A stretch of 64,000 nucleotides of DNA, taken from Burhinus oedicnemus. Lineage: Eukaryota; Chordata; Aves; Charadriiformes; Burhinidae. Shown here one piece after another: positions 43,401 to 58,400 of this stretch. A program made the position numbers and the translations under genes. The notes below the pieces were generated by a model. The model saw only the letters and a list, made by a program, of their open reading frames with translations. It did no database searches and was not told the DNA's origin. Every line of letters starts with the position of its first letter. Positions within the stretch are counted from its first letter, which is position 1. Location of the stretch: assembly GCA_008921705.1 (NCBI GenBank), contig VFFE01007214.1, positions 50,101-114,100 of the forward strand, given 5' to 3'.

Positions 43401-46400
43401 CTGCTACTCCTCGGGTGACTGAATCTGTGCCATTGCCAGGAAAACAAGACAAAACAAAAAGAGGGAATGACGGCTGGAAGCATTTGTGCTTATTTCCAGT
43501 TCCTTCTCTTCACCCAGCTAATGTTTGCACAACCCTGCAACATGTAAGCGCTTTGGAAGACTTTTCTTTACAACCCCTCCTGCAGCCCCAGGCTGGGGAC
43601 TGGAGCTGGTCTAGCCATAGCTGGAAGAGATGAAAACAGCACGTGCTGAATCAGCACTTCTCCGTGCAAGTCAGGAACAAACTGGTGGAATGGATTTCAC
43701 CTGTAAGTTACTCTCATGTTTTTATGCAGTGTGCCTCGTTTAAAACAGCTGGACTACAGCAGCACAGTCACAGAATCAGAGAATGGCAGGGGTTGGAAGG
43801 GACCTTCGGAGATCATCTAGTCCAAAACCCTGCCAAAGCAAGTTCATCCAGAGCAGGCTGGACAGGAACACATCCAGGCGGGTTTTGAGTATCTCCAGAG
43901 AAGGAGACTCCACAACCTCTCGGGGCAGCCTGTTCCAGTGCCCTGGCACCCTCAAAGTAAAGAAGCTTTTCCTCATGTTCAGATGGAATTTCCCGTGTTC
44001 CAGTTTGTGCCCCTTGTCCTGTCACCGGGCACCACTGAAAGATTCTGGCCCCATCCTCTTGACACCCACCCGTGAGATATTGATAAGCATTGATGAGATC
44101 CCCGCTCAGTCTTCTCTTCTCCAGGCTAAACAGACCCAGGTATCTCAGCCTTTCCTCACAGGAAAGATGCTCCATTCCCTTGATCATCTTTGTAGCCCTT
44201 TGCCGTACCCTCTCCAGTAGTTTCCTGTCTTTCTTGAACTGGGGAGCCCAGAACTGGACACAGTACTCCAGATGTGACCTCACCAGGGCAGAGTAGTGGG
44301 GGAGGATGACCTCCCTCGACCTGCTGGCCACACTCTTTTTAATGCACCCCAGGATACCATTGGCCTTCTTGGCCACAAGGGCACATTGCTGGCTCATGGG
44401 CAACTTGTTGTCCACCAGGACTCCCAGGTCCCTCTCTGCAGAGCTGCTTTCCAGCAGGTCAACCTCTAACCTGTACCAGTGATGGGGTTATTCCTCCATA
44501 GGTGTAGGACTCTACACTTGCCCTTGTTGAACTTGACTTGCAGTCAAGACAGCAAAGACTGATTCCAGGAAGATGTACACATCTTCCCACTTTGTCACTA
44601 AGTGTTAATGCAAGACTTGCCATTAATCATTACTACTTTGAAGTTATCTTTGCCAGAGCATCCATGAACGTCATTTTATTTTAAGAGAAGATAGTTCTGT
44701 GGTGTCCCAGTTCTCCCTGTACATAACACAAACTGCAAACATAAGGGAACACAGTGAACTTTTTAAACATTTTCCTTCCAATTCCTCATAGGTTGAAGAG
44801 TAAGCACTTAAGGAACAGAAAAAGCACAGCATGGCCACCCATTTCTACAGCCTTTCTGGGTATAACCAGACCATCATCACAATTGCACCTAAGAAAGATT
44901 CAAGTGTCAGCTTCAGGTGACCTCAACTTCAGATGAATGTGACCCAGAGTCACAGGACTTTAAAGAGCTGAGCTGACTATTCAGTACGTTCCAGTTAACC
45001 CCACAGAGGATGCATCCATGTGCAGAGCCACTCCGTAACATACGAGAATCAGGCAGTTTGTGCTTTGCCACATCCCACTCCTCCTGGCTACGCTGTGCAC
45101 AGAACAGCTGCGAGCAGCAAACCCCAAGCCAAGGCCACAACTGGAGCTGCAAAGTATTGCGTGGACAGGGATTTGCTCACGGAGACCAGTCTTGCCAAGA
45201 AGTTTGGGTGAATTAGTCCAGCTGGAGCAAGGTGCCAATGTGGCCACACTGCTTCCAGGTGCCAAACGCTGCACTGCTGCAGACACCAGAGTTTCAGAGG
45301 TGATACTACACTGTCTTGGGCATGTCTGCATTGTTCCACCCTGTGATGTGCAGGTGTGTCCTCCACATGAGGACAGAAGGACGTAGATTAAATGGGCAAG
45401 AATCTGCAGCAGTGGTGTTTTGAGAAGGAAAGAACGGAAGAACTTCAAGAAATTGCAAAATTCCTTGGACTAGGATGAAATAAATTGATTCCCAGCTGAG
45501 ATTAAGATTTGTGTTATGCAAGTGCAGGAATGTCAGCTGGGAAGTAAACACCAGGCAGGAGGGCAGCATCTTCCTTTTATTGTTCCTAAATGGCAAAGAC
45601 CTAATAGCCTAGAATACAAATCCAGTCCATCAAATCCGGGTGATGATAAACAATCTTTACACAATCCATGTTGATTTAGCAGATGTCATAAGCAACAATT
45701 TTATGAACAATGCCAAGGCTGACTCCAAAAAGTACTGTTCCAGGCTGTGAAAGAAGGCTTTAAGGTTTTTACCTGTCCAAGGCTCAAACCTGTTAGCTGT
45801 ACTTACTACTTCAATTACTTCCACTGAAAAGTCTTCAGATAATATTGTCACCATCAGAATTGCAGAGAAAAGGCCAGCAAAGTCTTAATATTAAAAGGCC
45901 TGCAAGCGTGTCATCTGCTCACACAGAGCATGCTGGTTTTCAGAAAAGATCACATCAGAAATGTTACTAAACCCGTGACTTAATGGAGAAAAAGCCATGC
46001 TACCTAGTAAAGCTGCATCCACACTTTGGTGAATATGAATAAATTTTCACTCATTAAAATAATACCAAACTACTTAAATACAAGCCATAGAGCAAGACCT
46101 GAAAGAGTCTGTGTTAATTCACTAAATCTCCCATCATGTACAGAAGATTCCTCTTTAGACTATTTATACAATAGTTACAAGCATTCCGAGAACAATCTTA
46201 AAGGCAGAGAAACTGTTGGAAACTTTGTTGGACTGTTTATGACCAAAAGGTATATGAGGAATAATGTGATAAAGAGAAAGTGACCCTAAGACAGAGAAAA
46301 ATTGCTGCTCAGCTGAACACTCCCCTACTGCATACTCAGGGCTGAAAAGGGAGAGAACAACTCTTGGTAAGGATGTCAGCTCTCCTGCTGCAAAAGTATG

Positions 46401-49400
46401 TTTTTAAGGTGCACAAGCAACCCACTCCCCGGTATGTTCTGCTGCATCGGACTCACTGTTTGGATGGAACATCTCGCACGTAAACCTCATCTTCGGAGGA
46501 CTTAATGGGTAGTCGAGTGGAAAGCTCAAAATAGCAGGGAAAACTCCATATTCGAAACAGGTGTCTTCAGGACCCCTAGAAACAGATAAAAAGCTATTCA
46601 CCAGAGTTTTAAACAGTTCTTTCAAACAAATTCTTGTCTAACAAGACATCTGAGGTTTTGGTTGTATCATCTTCTCCAGAAAACAAAGAGTTAACGCACT
46701 TTTACCCCACACCTCATAAACTAAAATCCAGATATGGGGTTTAGGAGGGAAGGGGGAAATCAAAGCTTGCACACTAAATTACTAGGAAGGTCACAACACT
46801 GCTTAATTAGCAGGGTGTGCCCTGGATATAATTGGAGTATCTGGCTCCAAGGCATGTTCCAGGATTTGAGCGTCTGCACGTCAAGAGAAAGCAGAGGCAG
46901 GTGTGGGACTCCTTTGCCTTTGAAGATACTGTTACGCTGCACAAGACAGATGTCAAATGCTGTAGCTCAAAAAATAATTTATAAAACCTATCGAGATTCA
47001 AATGGCCAGTATCGAGTGTAACCACACATAAAGACTTACCACTATCTGGTGCAAAAGGCACAGCAACATTTTGTAAAAATACAAACACAGCTCAGGGACC
47101 ATAATTGGTAAACACAGGGCAACAATGTTTCTTTACAGACTTAAAGTTGCACTCCCTCACGTGCATGTGGATAACAAAGGGCTTCATCAGGGTTCTTGCA
47201 GAAACATTTCCTTATTGTGTTCATCATCTAGTTCAAAGTGCGATCAAGTTGAGAATATAAAGACAACTATTTTACCCTCCCTACATAAAACATTTCTGGA
47301 AAGTGCAAAAAAGTTTACTAGACATGATTTATTCAAATGTGATGAACCATCTGGAAGTTATAACACAAACATGATCTCCCCTGATTGGAAAGATCACGAA
47401 ACAAGCTTCATCACTGAAAATCTTAGCCAAGGAAACCTCATGTACTTAGTAAAAAACTCTTCAAACAAGGGCTATACTGTCTGGGAAATAAGGTCTAGGA
47501 ATATATTCATGCCTCCTCCTCCTCCTAATCCACATTCTCCATGCCAGAAAGAACACAGAAGTTCAAGGACTCCTAACAGTTAAGACTGCAACTGATAACC
47601 TACAGAAAAAGAAAATTGAGATCAGCAAAACTAAAGCCCTAGGAAGCTCACTCCCTTAAACTTTGGGATTCAAAAGACTTGGCCGGTAGATAAACACAAG
47701 AACTACACGATTTAAACCTGAATATTGACACTGGCAGGTAAGATTAGAGAAATGCATCAAAATCCTGCAAGAATGAAAGTTAAACCATCTCAACCATTTT
47801 ATTCCCTTTCTGGCCTTTTCCCTAAATTTAGTCAGGATTCAATTCACATCTGAGAGTAAACTGAATGCATTTTTTCATGAACATTTTAATTCCAGCTGCA
47901 TTTTAAAGGCTTATTGTTGAACTTCTAAGAGTATGTACATACACGCATTGAAAAGCTGGTGGGTGTCTTATGTTCTGTTTTCAGAGCAAACACACAGCCT
48001 TAAGGGCTCTTCTGTCAAATATGTTAATCCAACGTGCTCCATTTTAGGCCCTGTATTATGTGAGCAAAATGCTTTTGTTTTAGCCATTCATTGCTGCCGG
48101 GATCAACTTCAAAGAAATTATTAAAAGTTAATCCAAGACAGCATTTGCAACTACAAAACACTCAGGAGGCCACAACATTTAGACTTGACAGCATCGCTTT
48201 CAGTTCAAAAAGGACATCGGCAGGGCCAAGGATGGAGCACAGTACAGCACCTTTTGCAATCACACCACCTGCTCTGCAAAGATGTCAAAGCACACCGCAT
48301 GCAAAGCCTCCATGCCTTATGCTATGATCTCGACTGAGCTGCTGTGCTAGCCAAAGTCCAGTCCTACTCAAGTAGGGTTCCTCCAAGAAACACCCAGACC
48401 ATGCAGTGGTGACACCCGTCCCACTGAGCAAAGAGCACCGAGCCAACAGGCCAGTCGCCTTAAGCAGCTCCCATACGCCAGGAAAGACAAAGCACTTGCC
48501 ATCACTAACCATGTGCACAGGGAAGGCACTCATTCTGTACAGGTTTCATGGAATCACGGAATTTTTAGAGTTGCAAGGGACCTCTAGAGATCATCTAGTC
48601 CAACTGCCCTGCTGACACAGGAATGCCTAGAGCACATTACTCAGGACTGCATCCAGGCAGGTCTTGAAAATCTCCAGAGAAGGGGACTCCACAACCTCCC
48701 TGCGCAGCCTGTTCCAGTGCTCTGTCACCCTAACCATAAAGAAGTTTTTTCTTAGGTTTGAATGGAACTTCCTATGTTCCAACTTGTGCCCATCGCCCCT
48801 CATCCTGTCACTGGGAACCACTGAAAAGAGTCTGGCTCCATCCTCCTTCAACTCACCCTTTAGATACTTACAAGCAAGAATAAGGTCTCTCCTCAGCCTT
48901 CTCTTCTCCAGGCTAAGGTTTGAGGAGCGTAACTCTAGGGAAAACCTTGTCCTAAACCTGCTCCATCTAAGACTCTACAGCCTGCAAAGCAGGCGCTCTC
49001 TGCATCTTTTTCCACGCATGAGGTTACTCTACAGACTTCCCCAAAGCACTGAGGAGCCGACATCGGTTCTCCTCCAGCCATTATATGGCATTAAATGACT
49101 CGCTAGACAGCCAGACTGTTTAGTTGCGTGAGAGATGTTATGAACAACTCTGTTGACATAAGATATAACATGAAAATAAGAAATGCTGAACTCCATGAGC
49201 TGGCTATTACTTAGGCAAGGGGAAGAAAAGGATGGCAGGTATCTGCCAAAACAGGAGGGAAAAGCACATTGACAAGGACAATTAATTCTATAATCATAGC
49301 TTCATATACATTTGTAAATGGCTTCTTATTTGTAAAAAGATGCTGGAAAAAGACCAAAACCCACAGTCATTAGATGCCAAAAAGGGGAATTCCATGCTAA

Positions 49401-52400
49401 ACAGAAGTCCTAAGCCTAATTATAGATCTAATTACCTTTCTAGACAGGTTTTTGATAAGTTGACTTCAATTTATACTGTTTAGTTTTCAAGCAATCTTTA
49501 GGCTAATAAAGCTCTTATTACATGGTTTTGTGTCTTTTGGGGATAAAATTTAATTGCAACACACACTTGCATAAGCCAACCAAAGAACGCAAAACTTGGT
49601 CTTGAAACATTAAATTCAAGAACTTCCACAACACAGAGCAGCCTGTCGGGCCTCACGCAGCACTAAGGAATTGAGCGGCATTATGGTAAACTCTCTTGAC
49701 GTGCTGGGACTATTTATCATCACAAATAAGTCATCCTGTTGCAAAGATTTGGCTTTCACAAATACTGTAATTCAACTACTGTTTGATGTCTTATCAAAAG
49801 GTTGCACTTTACACCAGGCCCCAAACCTTTACTGTTCAGAAAGATTACCACATTGTATCTTCAGTTCTGGATCTATTACACTCACTTTGGGAGCACAAGA
49901 AATGTTCTGTCATTCAGACACGTCAATGCAGCCTTAACATTTGTATGTTTCACATTTATCCAGCACTGCTGCCACAGACAAGAACACCAGAAATACAAAT
50001 TATTATTACCATTATTTTAAAAGGTATTATTTTATCTCCGAGCCAAGTTCTTATATCAATCTGTGTGAGATTACCCAGCCCACCTCTGAACTGATAAATG
50101 GGCAATGTCTTTTCTCTCTTAGGTTCGTTTACCATTACATGTGCTCTAGCTTTATATAAATTGGGTGAAGGAAAAAAATGAAGCATTCTGTTCCCTTCTT
50201 CATTATTATGCTACATGCTTACTTTTTGCATTTCATCTTGCTAAAAATTTGAAGCCAACTCTATTTTAATTTCTCATCTGCACTTCTTTCATTCCCATAA
50301 TCTCACACAGCACATTTGAGATTACAAAACATTCCAGAAGATTATCACAGACAAACATAAACAAGCCATTTAGCTTGCTTTCCAAATGTACACAAACACT
50401 TCTACTAATACAGTTTTGTAAAGAGATGAAAGTAACCTAACATGTTTAGGGCAAACATGTTTCTATTGTACCACAACTTCAGAGTTTAGCAGATCTTAAA
50501 ATATAATTTTATTACGACACACGCAATACAGAAACCAAAATGAAAGCACCTCCGCCTCTCATTTTGCGCTGACAAAGACCTGAAGCTCAACACTCAGCAC
50601 TTTAAAGGGCTTTCAAGTCTGCAAGCGGCTCCTGTGTTGTTTAAGAATTTGTTATGGGAAACATCAGAAAAAGTGTTTTCTAGGTAATGAATCAAACCCA
50701 AAAATATTTCTGTGTGTCCCCTGTGAAAGCTCTACTCAACCACACAATCTCTGCTACAAGAAAGTACTGATAGGCAGGAACTTTCTCCCATATTCCAAGA
50801 AGTGCATTAAATCCTCTGGGATTTCTACACTCCAAGCAACACACAGCTGTCTGAACTGAAATTTCGTACATTACAAAACGCAAGTTTCAGAAGAGTGATA
50901 ACTATTCCACATGCAGAAAGAGAAAGCGTAAGACACTGCAGCCAAAATCTTTGGTGTCAGACAACAAACTACCTATTTTTGTGTTTGTTTTCAGGGAACT
51001 GAGCTACCAGGAAGCACAACCTGTTCATCACAGGATAAATTGCTGCACATAAGCAGAGGCATTTGCCAGCTCTTCATATCAAACAGCAAACAAGCAGTGG
51101 TAATCCAAATCTCCATTTACCAAGGCCTAAAATAACTCAAAGGCTCACGCTTGCCATAAAGTAGGATCACCCACACAGCCAGCTTGTGCAGAACAGGTGA
51201 TATGCTACACCTTGGGACACTTTTGTATTGGTTGTGTGCCTGATCCCAAGAGACAGAAATCTTGTTTTTCACCGCTAGACAACACACTCCAAGCAAACCG
51301 AGCTGAGAAAAATTCTGCCACCCACGCTAGTGGAGAATCTCGTAAGTCAGCACTGGTGTTTGCAGCGAAAACCGGCCGAGAGCACAGCAGGCATGCTGTG
51401 CGTGGGGCCACTGCCTGCTGCCCCCGGCATCCTCCGGGACCCCTTGGCCCTGGCTGAAGGAAAGGAAATCACCAACTCTTACTAAAGGAATCTTGAAATA
51501 CAGAGCCTGGATCTACCCAAACAACAGACCATCAGCTTCAGGACAGACTTAACGGTTAGGAGCTTCTTCATCTTTCAATTCTGTAGCATTTGCCTAAATT
51601 GCCAGACCCGAGTAACAAAGGTCTCTTTTCCTCTCCCCTACTGTTTTAGAACTTTATTTTGTAAAAATCACCAGTTATTCCATGTATTCAGAGTTCCCAA
51701 AGAGGGGTACAGCATGAGCCACAGAGTATAAGCAAGAGAGAAGACAACTTGTAAGTGTTGGGCAAGATTTTGTCTTTTCATGGCAAGTTTTGCTATGAAC
51801 AACTGTACCCATCTGTTCAGGAGTGGAATGGGGAGGTCACAGCTTTGTGTCTTTGTCACCCCCCAGAATACAACAGGTAGCAATCAGAGCTGTTCACCAA
51901 CAGAAGAGCTTTCTACATGGAACCATTGCACCCAATGTCTTTACAACACCAGCCAATTCATGAAGTGTAAAGAATTTCAAAACAATTTTTGTTTTTTCTA
52001 AATTTGAATACTTCCTCAGATCAATCTCTTTCCAATTTTCTAGAAAAAAATTTGAATAGTAAGTAAATTAATTTTAGACATTGTTTTCTCCTATCACTGA
52101 TAATCTATTTTACTTAATTAAAACATGAGAAAAACCTGTCCTGTATTTGCAGTTGAGTAACTTTCCCAACAGGTTGTGTGATCTACAAGCAATTAACTGT
52201 TTCCTACAGTGCTTGTATATGCAACATATATCCAAGGGAGCCCAAATGAGGATTCCTGTCAAATTTGCAAGTTACTTAAGCTGAACATTGCTTATTATAA
52301 GGACACCTGTACAACAAATGATCACTTAAGTCCCAATACTGCCTCTGTCACACTGTTTAAATTTCAAATATAATTCACTGTTTGGGTCAGAAAAGAACTT

Positions 52401-55400
52401 CCCACCCAAAGGTAGGCCAAGGTTGATGTTATGCAGAACTGATATTTTTTTACATTCTCCTTCAAGATAATCATAGCGTGCAAGTGCTGATTTCAGATAC
52501 AAAACAGTATTAACTCACATAATCAGAGCTTCCCATTCAAAGAAGTTCTCTTCATTCATGGGACCTATTAAGAAAAAATAAAACAATGCTTAGCGCTACC
52601 TGAATGCAAGGCTACAACTTCACAGTGCACAAACCCTGCTCAGCTCCTCACCTGCTACTATGCCTTCTGGTGGGTTCAGGGTCAGCTCTGTGAAAACAAA
52701 AACACAAGGAAGGTTAAGATGACCTGCAAGCCTGAGCACTTTGGCTAGTGTTTGGGTGGCCATTGCTTACAACAGAGGCCCCACCAGCAAATGCCCTTGG
52801 AGAAAAGCTTGAGGACACCATGAGAGGAATCTTCTGGCCATGCTTTACTAGGTGAAACTCCACATCCAGAAGGCCCAGTATCTCACTGCTGACAATTTAA
52901 CTTCTTCATGCAAGACAGTTTTTTAGACAAAATTATTTGGCGTTTTGTGCTTTTTCAGACTCCCAAAACTAGTCTTCCCAGGGGCAACAATTTAAAACTG
53001 AGAAGGAAGAAAAAAACCTCTTTCCACAAAGCATTGGAAACACTCTCCTCTTGGAGCACGGGGGTATCTGCAGATACAAACTCAACAGCCTGAAGAGAAA
53101 ATGTGTTGTATACCGGTAATCACTCTGCACCAATTCAGACTTGACAGCACCTCAGTACAAACCCCAAAATGACACAAAAAGGCGGAGAAGCAGAAGCAAG
53201 AGATATTTGACAAGCAGCTGTGTTCCTTGAATTCAACCCAACTCCCCCTGTGTGGCCTGGAAAATGTGAGTAAAAAAAGAAGCAGCAATAAAGCAGCCAT
53301 GCTTGTTTGGATCCATCAGTGCTCACTTTCTGTAGGAAACCAGTACAATTCCCAATTCATACAATAACCTGCAGCATCAGTACCTCATTTCAAGCCTGCT
53401 GAAGCCCAGCACCCTGTGCACTGATAAAATAATAACCAGTTTTTCATAGAATCGCCTAGGTTGGAAGAGACCTTTAAGATCATCAAGTCCAGCCAGCAAC
53501 CTAACACTGCCCAAACCACCACTAAACCATGTCCCTCATCACCACGTCTACCCGTCTTTTAAGTACCTCTAGGGATGACGACTCCACCACTTCCCTGGGC
53601 AGCCTGTTCCAATGCTTGATAACCCCTTCTGCGAAGAAATTTTTCCTAATATCCAATCTGGCACAACTTGAGGCTGTTTCTTCTCATCCTATTGCCTGTT
53701 ACTTGGGAGAAGAGACCGACCCCCACCTCTCTACAACCTCCTTTCAGGGGAGGTGTCTCCCCTCAGCCTCTTTTTCTCCAGGCTGAACAACCGCTCCCTC
53801 AGCCGCTCCTCAGGAGACTTGTGCTCCAGACCCTTCACCAGCTTCATTGCCCTTCTCTGGACACGCTCCAGCCCCTCAATGTCTTTCTTGGAGTGAGGGG
53901 CCCAAAACTGAACACAGTATTTGAGGTGGGGCCTCACCAGTGCCCAGTACAGGGGGACGATCACTGCCCTAGTCCTNNNNNNNNNNNNNNNNNNNNAGGA
54001 CAAGGACTAGAGATCTTGAGACTTCTCCCAGATGTTTGTAGAATATTTCATCTGCCTCTTCATCCTGGTTGGGCAGTCTGTAACAGACTTCCACCATGAT
54101 GTCTGCCTTGTTGACCTTTCCCTTGATTCTTACCCATAAACACTCAACCCTGTCGTCACCATCATTTAGTTCTAGACATTCCTAACACTCCCTAACATAC
54201 AGGGCCACCCCAGCCTCTTCTTCCTTGCCTATCCCTTCTGAAGAGGTTATAGCCATCCATTGCAGCACCCCAGTCGTGCAAGTCATCCCACCACATTTCC
54301 ATGATGGCAACTACATCATAGTTTTCCTGCTGGATCATGGCTTCCAGCCCCTCCTGTTTGTTGCCCATGCCACATGCATTAGCGTAGAAGCATTTCAGTT
54401 GGGCTGTTGGTCCTGTCACCTTTTTACTGGGAGAAGCCCTAATTCCTACCTGACCATTCCCAGGCGCGGCCAAAATTCCTAACCCATCAATGACCCTGAC
54501 ATCTCTGCTGCCACAGGGATCTCCATCCCCTACCTTCACTGAATCAGCAGACCGAGGGACCTCACTAGCATCCTGTCTCACAGACATTGGCACACCACCC
54601 TCAGGCTTATCTCTGAAGAGTCTGGTTTCACTCCCTTCCCCCTTCAAATCCAGTTTAAAGCCCTTTCAATGAGCCCTGCCGACTCCTGCACCAAGAACCT
54701 TTTCCCCCTTTGAGACAGGTGTACCCCATCATTCGCCAGCAGGCCTGATGTCGCGTAAACCGACATAATTTTTCTACCATCTAGTGCAACGATCATCAAT
54801 TTCCGAAGTCCTGTGGGGTGGTAGCAGCCGGCAAGGCAAAGTTCAGCCATGCACAGGCAACCAGTGGCCCTGCAGTCCCTGGAAGACTGAACAGCAGCCC
54901 CCCAGCTCTGACCGAGATGTGGGGCAGTCGGTGGCAGGAGGTGACACTCCGAGGATCTCAGACCAGAGGAGGTGATAGTAATTAAGCCAACTTAAGTAAG
55001 GGCTGTGAGCTGCTTATCTAGAACAGTGTTTCCTAACTGATGGCCTGCGGACTACTAGTGGCCCATAATACACAGAATGTGTCCGCAGGAAACACCATGC
55101 GCATTCCCACACACAAAAACAAGCATGAACATGGACCCAGGGAACATGGGAAGTCACAAACAGACAAATGAGATGCTTGACCTAATTTCTGTCAGGCTGT
55201 ATGTGAAAACTGCGGTTAGTGCTACACAAAAGAGCGCATAGATTTTTGTCTTGAAACAGCTAAGTTACTGTTGGATTCAAAAACGTGCTGAGATATGCCA
55301 ACAGGAAAGATCACGACACTCTTCAGTTCCCTCAGATTGCCATCAGTTTTGGCACAGACCTCTCCGACTGAAGTTCAAAAGCACAGCAGCAGATTGAAAC

Positions 55401-58400
55401 TCAAGAGTTATGGTTTCCCAAGATAACGTGATGTTAAGGAGCTGTTTTTTCCAGCTTGATAGTGGGTCTCTTAACAGCTTTTCTTGTTGATTTTTTTAGA
55501 CAGGAAGAGGGAGATGTCAAACCCAGCAGCTCCTGGAATCATTTTGCTCCATCTTGTGGCTCTCTCTAATAAGAAAATCCCTCTGATATTTCCCACAATT
55601 TCCCTTGAAAAGCCCAGCAGCCCTTGTGACTGCCCAGCGGCATCATCTGTGTGTCCCCTGCAGTGAGCAGCCATGCAGAGGTGTGCTGTACAGCTCTCCA
55701 CCCCCAAGGAAGACCGGGGCAATGGGAAGCAAGAGCCAAACCCCGTTGAGCAAAGGGTCTTTACGAGGATGGGGGTTCAATTATTCACCTTGCTCAGCTC
55801 TCCCCTCAGAGACAGGAGAAAGAGGCTTCCATCCTTAAGGATCAGGTAAAGTGCAGGGGCGCATGAGCTTTGATGTTGAGTGGCTGCTACTACACCTGGT
55901 CATTGAGGAAGGAAAACCCCTTTTCCACGTGGATGGTCTCATCCTACCCTGTGACTTCTCTAGAGCTGTTCAAAGGGAAATTGGGAGTACAGCTTTTGGA
56001 AGCTACACAGCATGAATTGCCAGTAGCTGACACAACATCAGCTGCTTCAGTCTTACCACAGCCTCAAAAATAGGGTCACTTTAATGGAAAGTCAGGGGGG
56101 AATTTTTCCAGTATTTTTAAGCAAGCAGCAAAAAGCATGACGATCAGAGCATTTTTTTTTTTTTTAACCTTTCACTGCAGAATGAATTTGACAAGTCAGC
56201 TAGGCCAAAGTCTCCCACCCGAGTCTCCCCTGCCACCCCGTCCCTCTGCGGCTGTCCTCCTGAGCACATCACGTGGCACAACAGTAGCACGTCAGCAGAT
56301 GGAACAGCCCACCCTCTGCTCTCCACGGCATCCAGCCTGGGGGGCAACTTCTGGCTAGACCAAGTTTGGCCTCCTGACCTGCAAACCGCCCTCCACCCCG
56401 GCATGCATGGTTTAAAGCTTTCCCAAGGAAAGCTCTTCCCATCTGCAAGTGCCATGCCACACTGTCCTCTCGCCTGTCCACCCATGACAGCAGCACGCCA
56501 GTGTACTCCCACACCCCAGCCACCATCACCCAACAGTCTCAAATGCTGATGTGCCATTTCTGTTTCTGCACGCACTATTTCTCAGTGATAGCAAGGAGCT
56601 GAACTCTCTGCTCATGCCAAGCACAGACAGCATCCAACACAAGGCGTTGACAGGGGAAACACGGACCCTGAAGCTACACCACCTACTTGCGAGAGGCAGC
56701 TTGCACAAACTGAGAGCCACCTTCCTCAATCCCCTTTCTCCAAGGGGCAAGATCAGCAGAAAGACTTTGCAGGAGCCCTTGATGTGGCAGCTCCTTGCCC
56801 GTGGCTGACTGGTGATCGTGGGTCCAGAAAAAAACCTCCTCATAATCCATGGGACAACCGAGGAGGGAGCAGAGCCATCAGACACAGAGGGGCCCTCCTG
56901 CCATGCTGGCACAGCAGCTCCGTCACCCTCACCTGGAGCTGTGGGACCCCACACCCATGCTGGAGCGCAGCCCCCATTCTGCAGAGCATCATGACTTCCC
57001 CCCTGCTGCCAGTGGGCAGATAACTTCTTTGGGGCAGACAGAGCCAGTCCACCACCTTCCTGGGCTGGTATTTTACATGGTGCTAACGACCAGAGCTGCC
57101 ATCAGCAGGAGCTGTGGGATAAAGCAGCCTCCCAATGCACCCACAGAGTACCCTACTGCCAGGAAAGCCTTCAGGTTTCCTATGAAGCAAATGCACAAGC
57201 AGCAATGTCCTATTAAGGGAGTCCAAGAGCCGGAAGGACAAGTAGTCAACATGGGAAAAAAGGATAAAACAGAAAGCCAGAAAAGGAATCAGTTTTGAAA
57301 GAGGTAAAGGGGAAGGCCAAGAAAAGTCTCTGTGGAAAACAAAAGAGCAGCAGAGTCACGAGGCGAAGCTGGGGCTGGCAGCTGCTGCTGGAAGGGAAGG
57401 CAGATAAGGCACCAGGTCACTTACACAGCAGCACAGCCACTTGAGGGTGCCCCAGGGTCTGGGGCTTGGGGAGAGCTCTCTACTTGGACACGTGCTGGGT
57501 GCATGCTGGAGGAGCCCACGGTGGTGCAGCCCACCAGCTGATTCAGAGCAACGTCTCTCTCAAGCACTGGAGAGCATTTGGAGCAGTTTCTATCTTCGCA
57601 TCCTCCATGAGGCATCCCATTCGGTTTGCAGCATTGTTTTGCTGCACGCAGCCAGGGGATTTGCTTCCAAATCGAAACATAATGAAGTCCCAGCTTATAG
57701 CACCATAGCTAAACCTTACTGTAAAGCTTTGCCTGTAAGCTGAGACTGAATTAAATGGAACAGACATTAGTGAAGTGCAATGCTTCTACTAGGAACTTGG
57801 GGGAGATTTGGGTGCATACACAATCAATGCCTCCCTTTTCATTTCACTGCTCTTTATAGAACCATTATAGGCCAATTACACCTTGGGTAAAAGAAGGAGA
57901 ACTGGAAACACACCTCCTCGTTAAAGAGGTTAATAAAAAGACTGATCACCTTCTCTTTTAAGAAGTTCAACAGTATGCTTTCTAAAAACTGCATCAATTT
58001 AGCATATCTCCAAGGTGATTAAACGCACAAGGCTCAGGAAATACTAAGGGCACATGCTCACTTCAGTATCTGACAGCATCTGGACTGAGATGCTTGAAAC
58101 CAGAATCTTGTTCTTTCTACTCTGCCAAAAATTCTGTTTTCTTCTCTCTTCTCTGACATAGCATCCGATCGGCATAAGGCAGTTTGAGCTCAGGCAGACA
58201 CACGATGCAGCGCGTGTCTGAGATACTTCCTAAGCATAACACTTAGGAAAGAGCATTTTCAAAGCAGGTTTAAGAGGGACAGCTACAGAGGCCTACCACA
58301 AAGGTTCATCCCTCTCTTCCCCCTAGAGAGAGCAGTTCATCACAACACATCCCACCACAGCGCGAGCTTTCTTCCAGCTCGCACAAACTCTCCCCAAGCA

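Noticed and set aside
53668..54099. Open frames running through the N gap on both strands
   Set aside because: They are artefacts of translating N as X. The sense content is CR1 on the minus strand.
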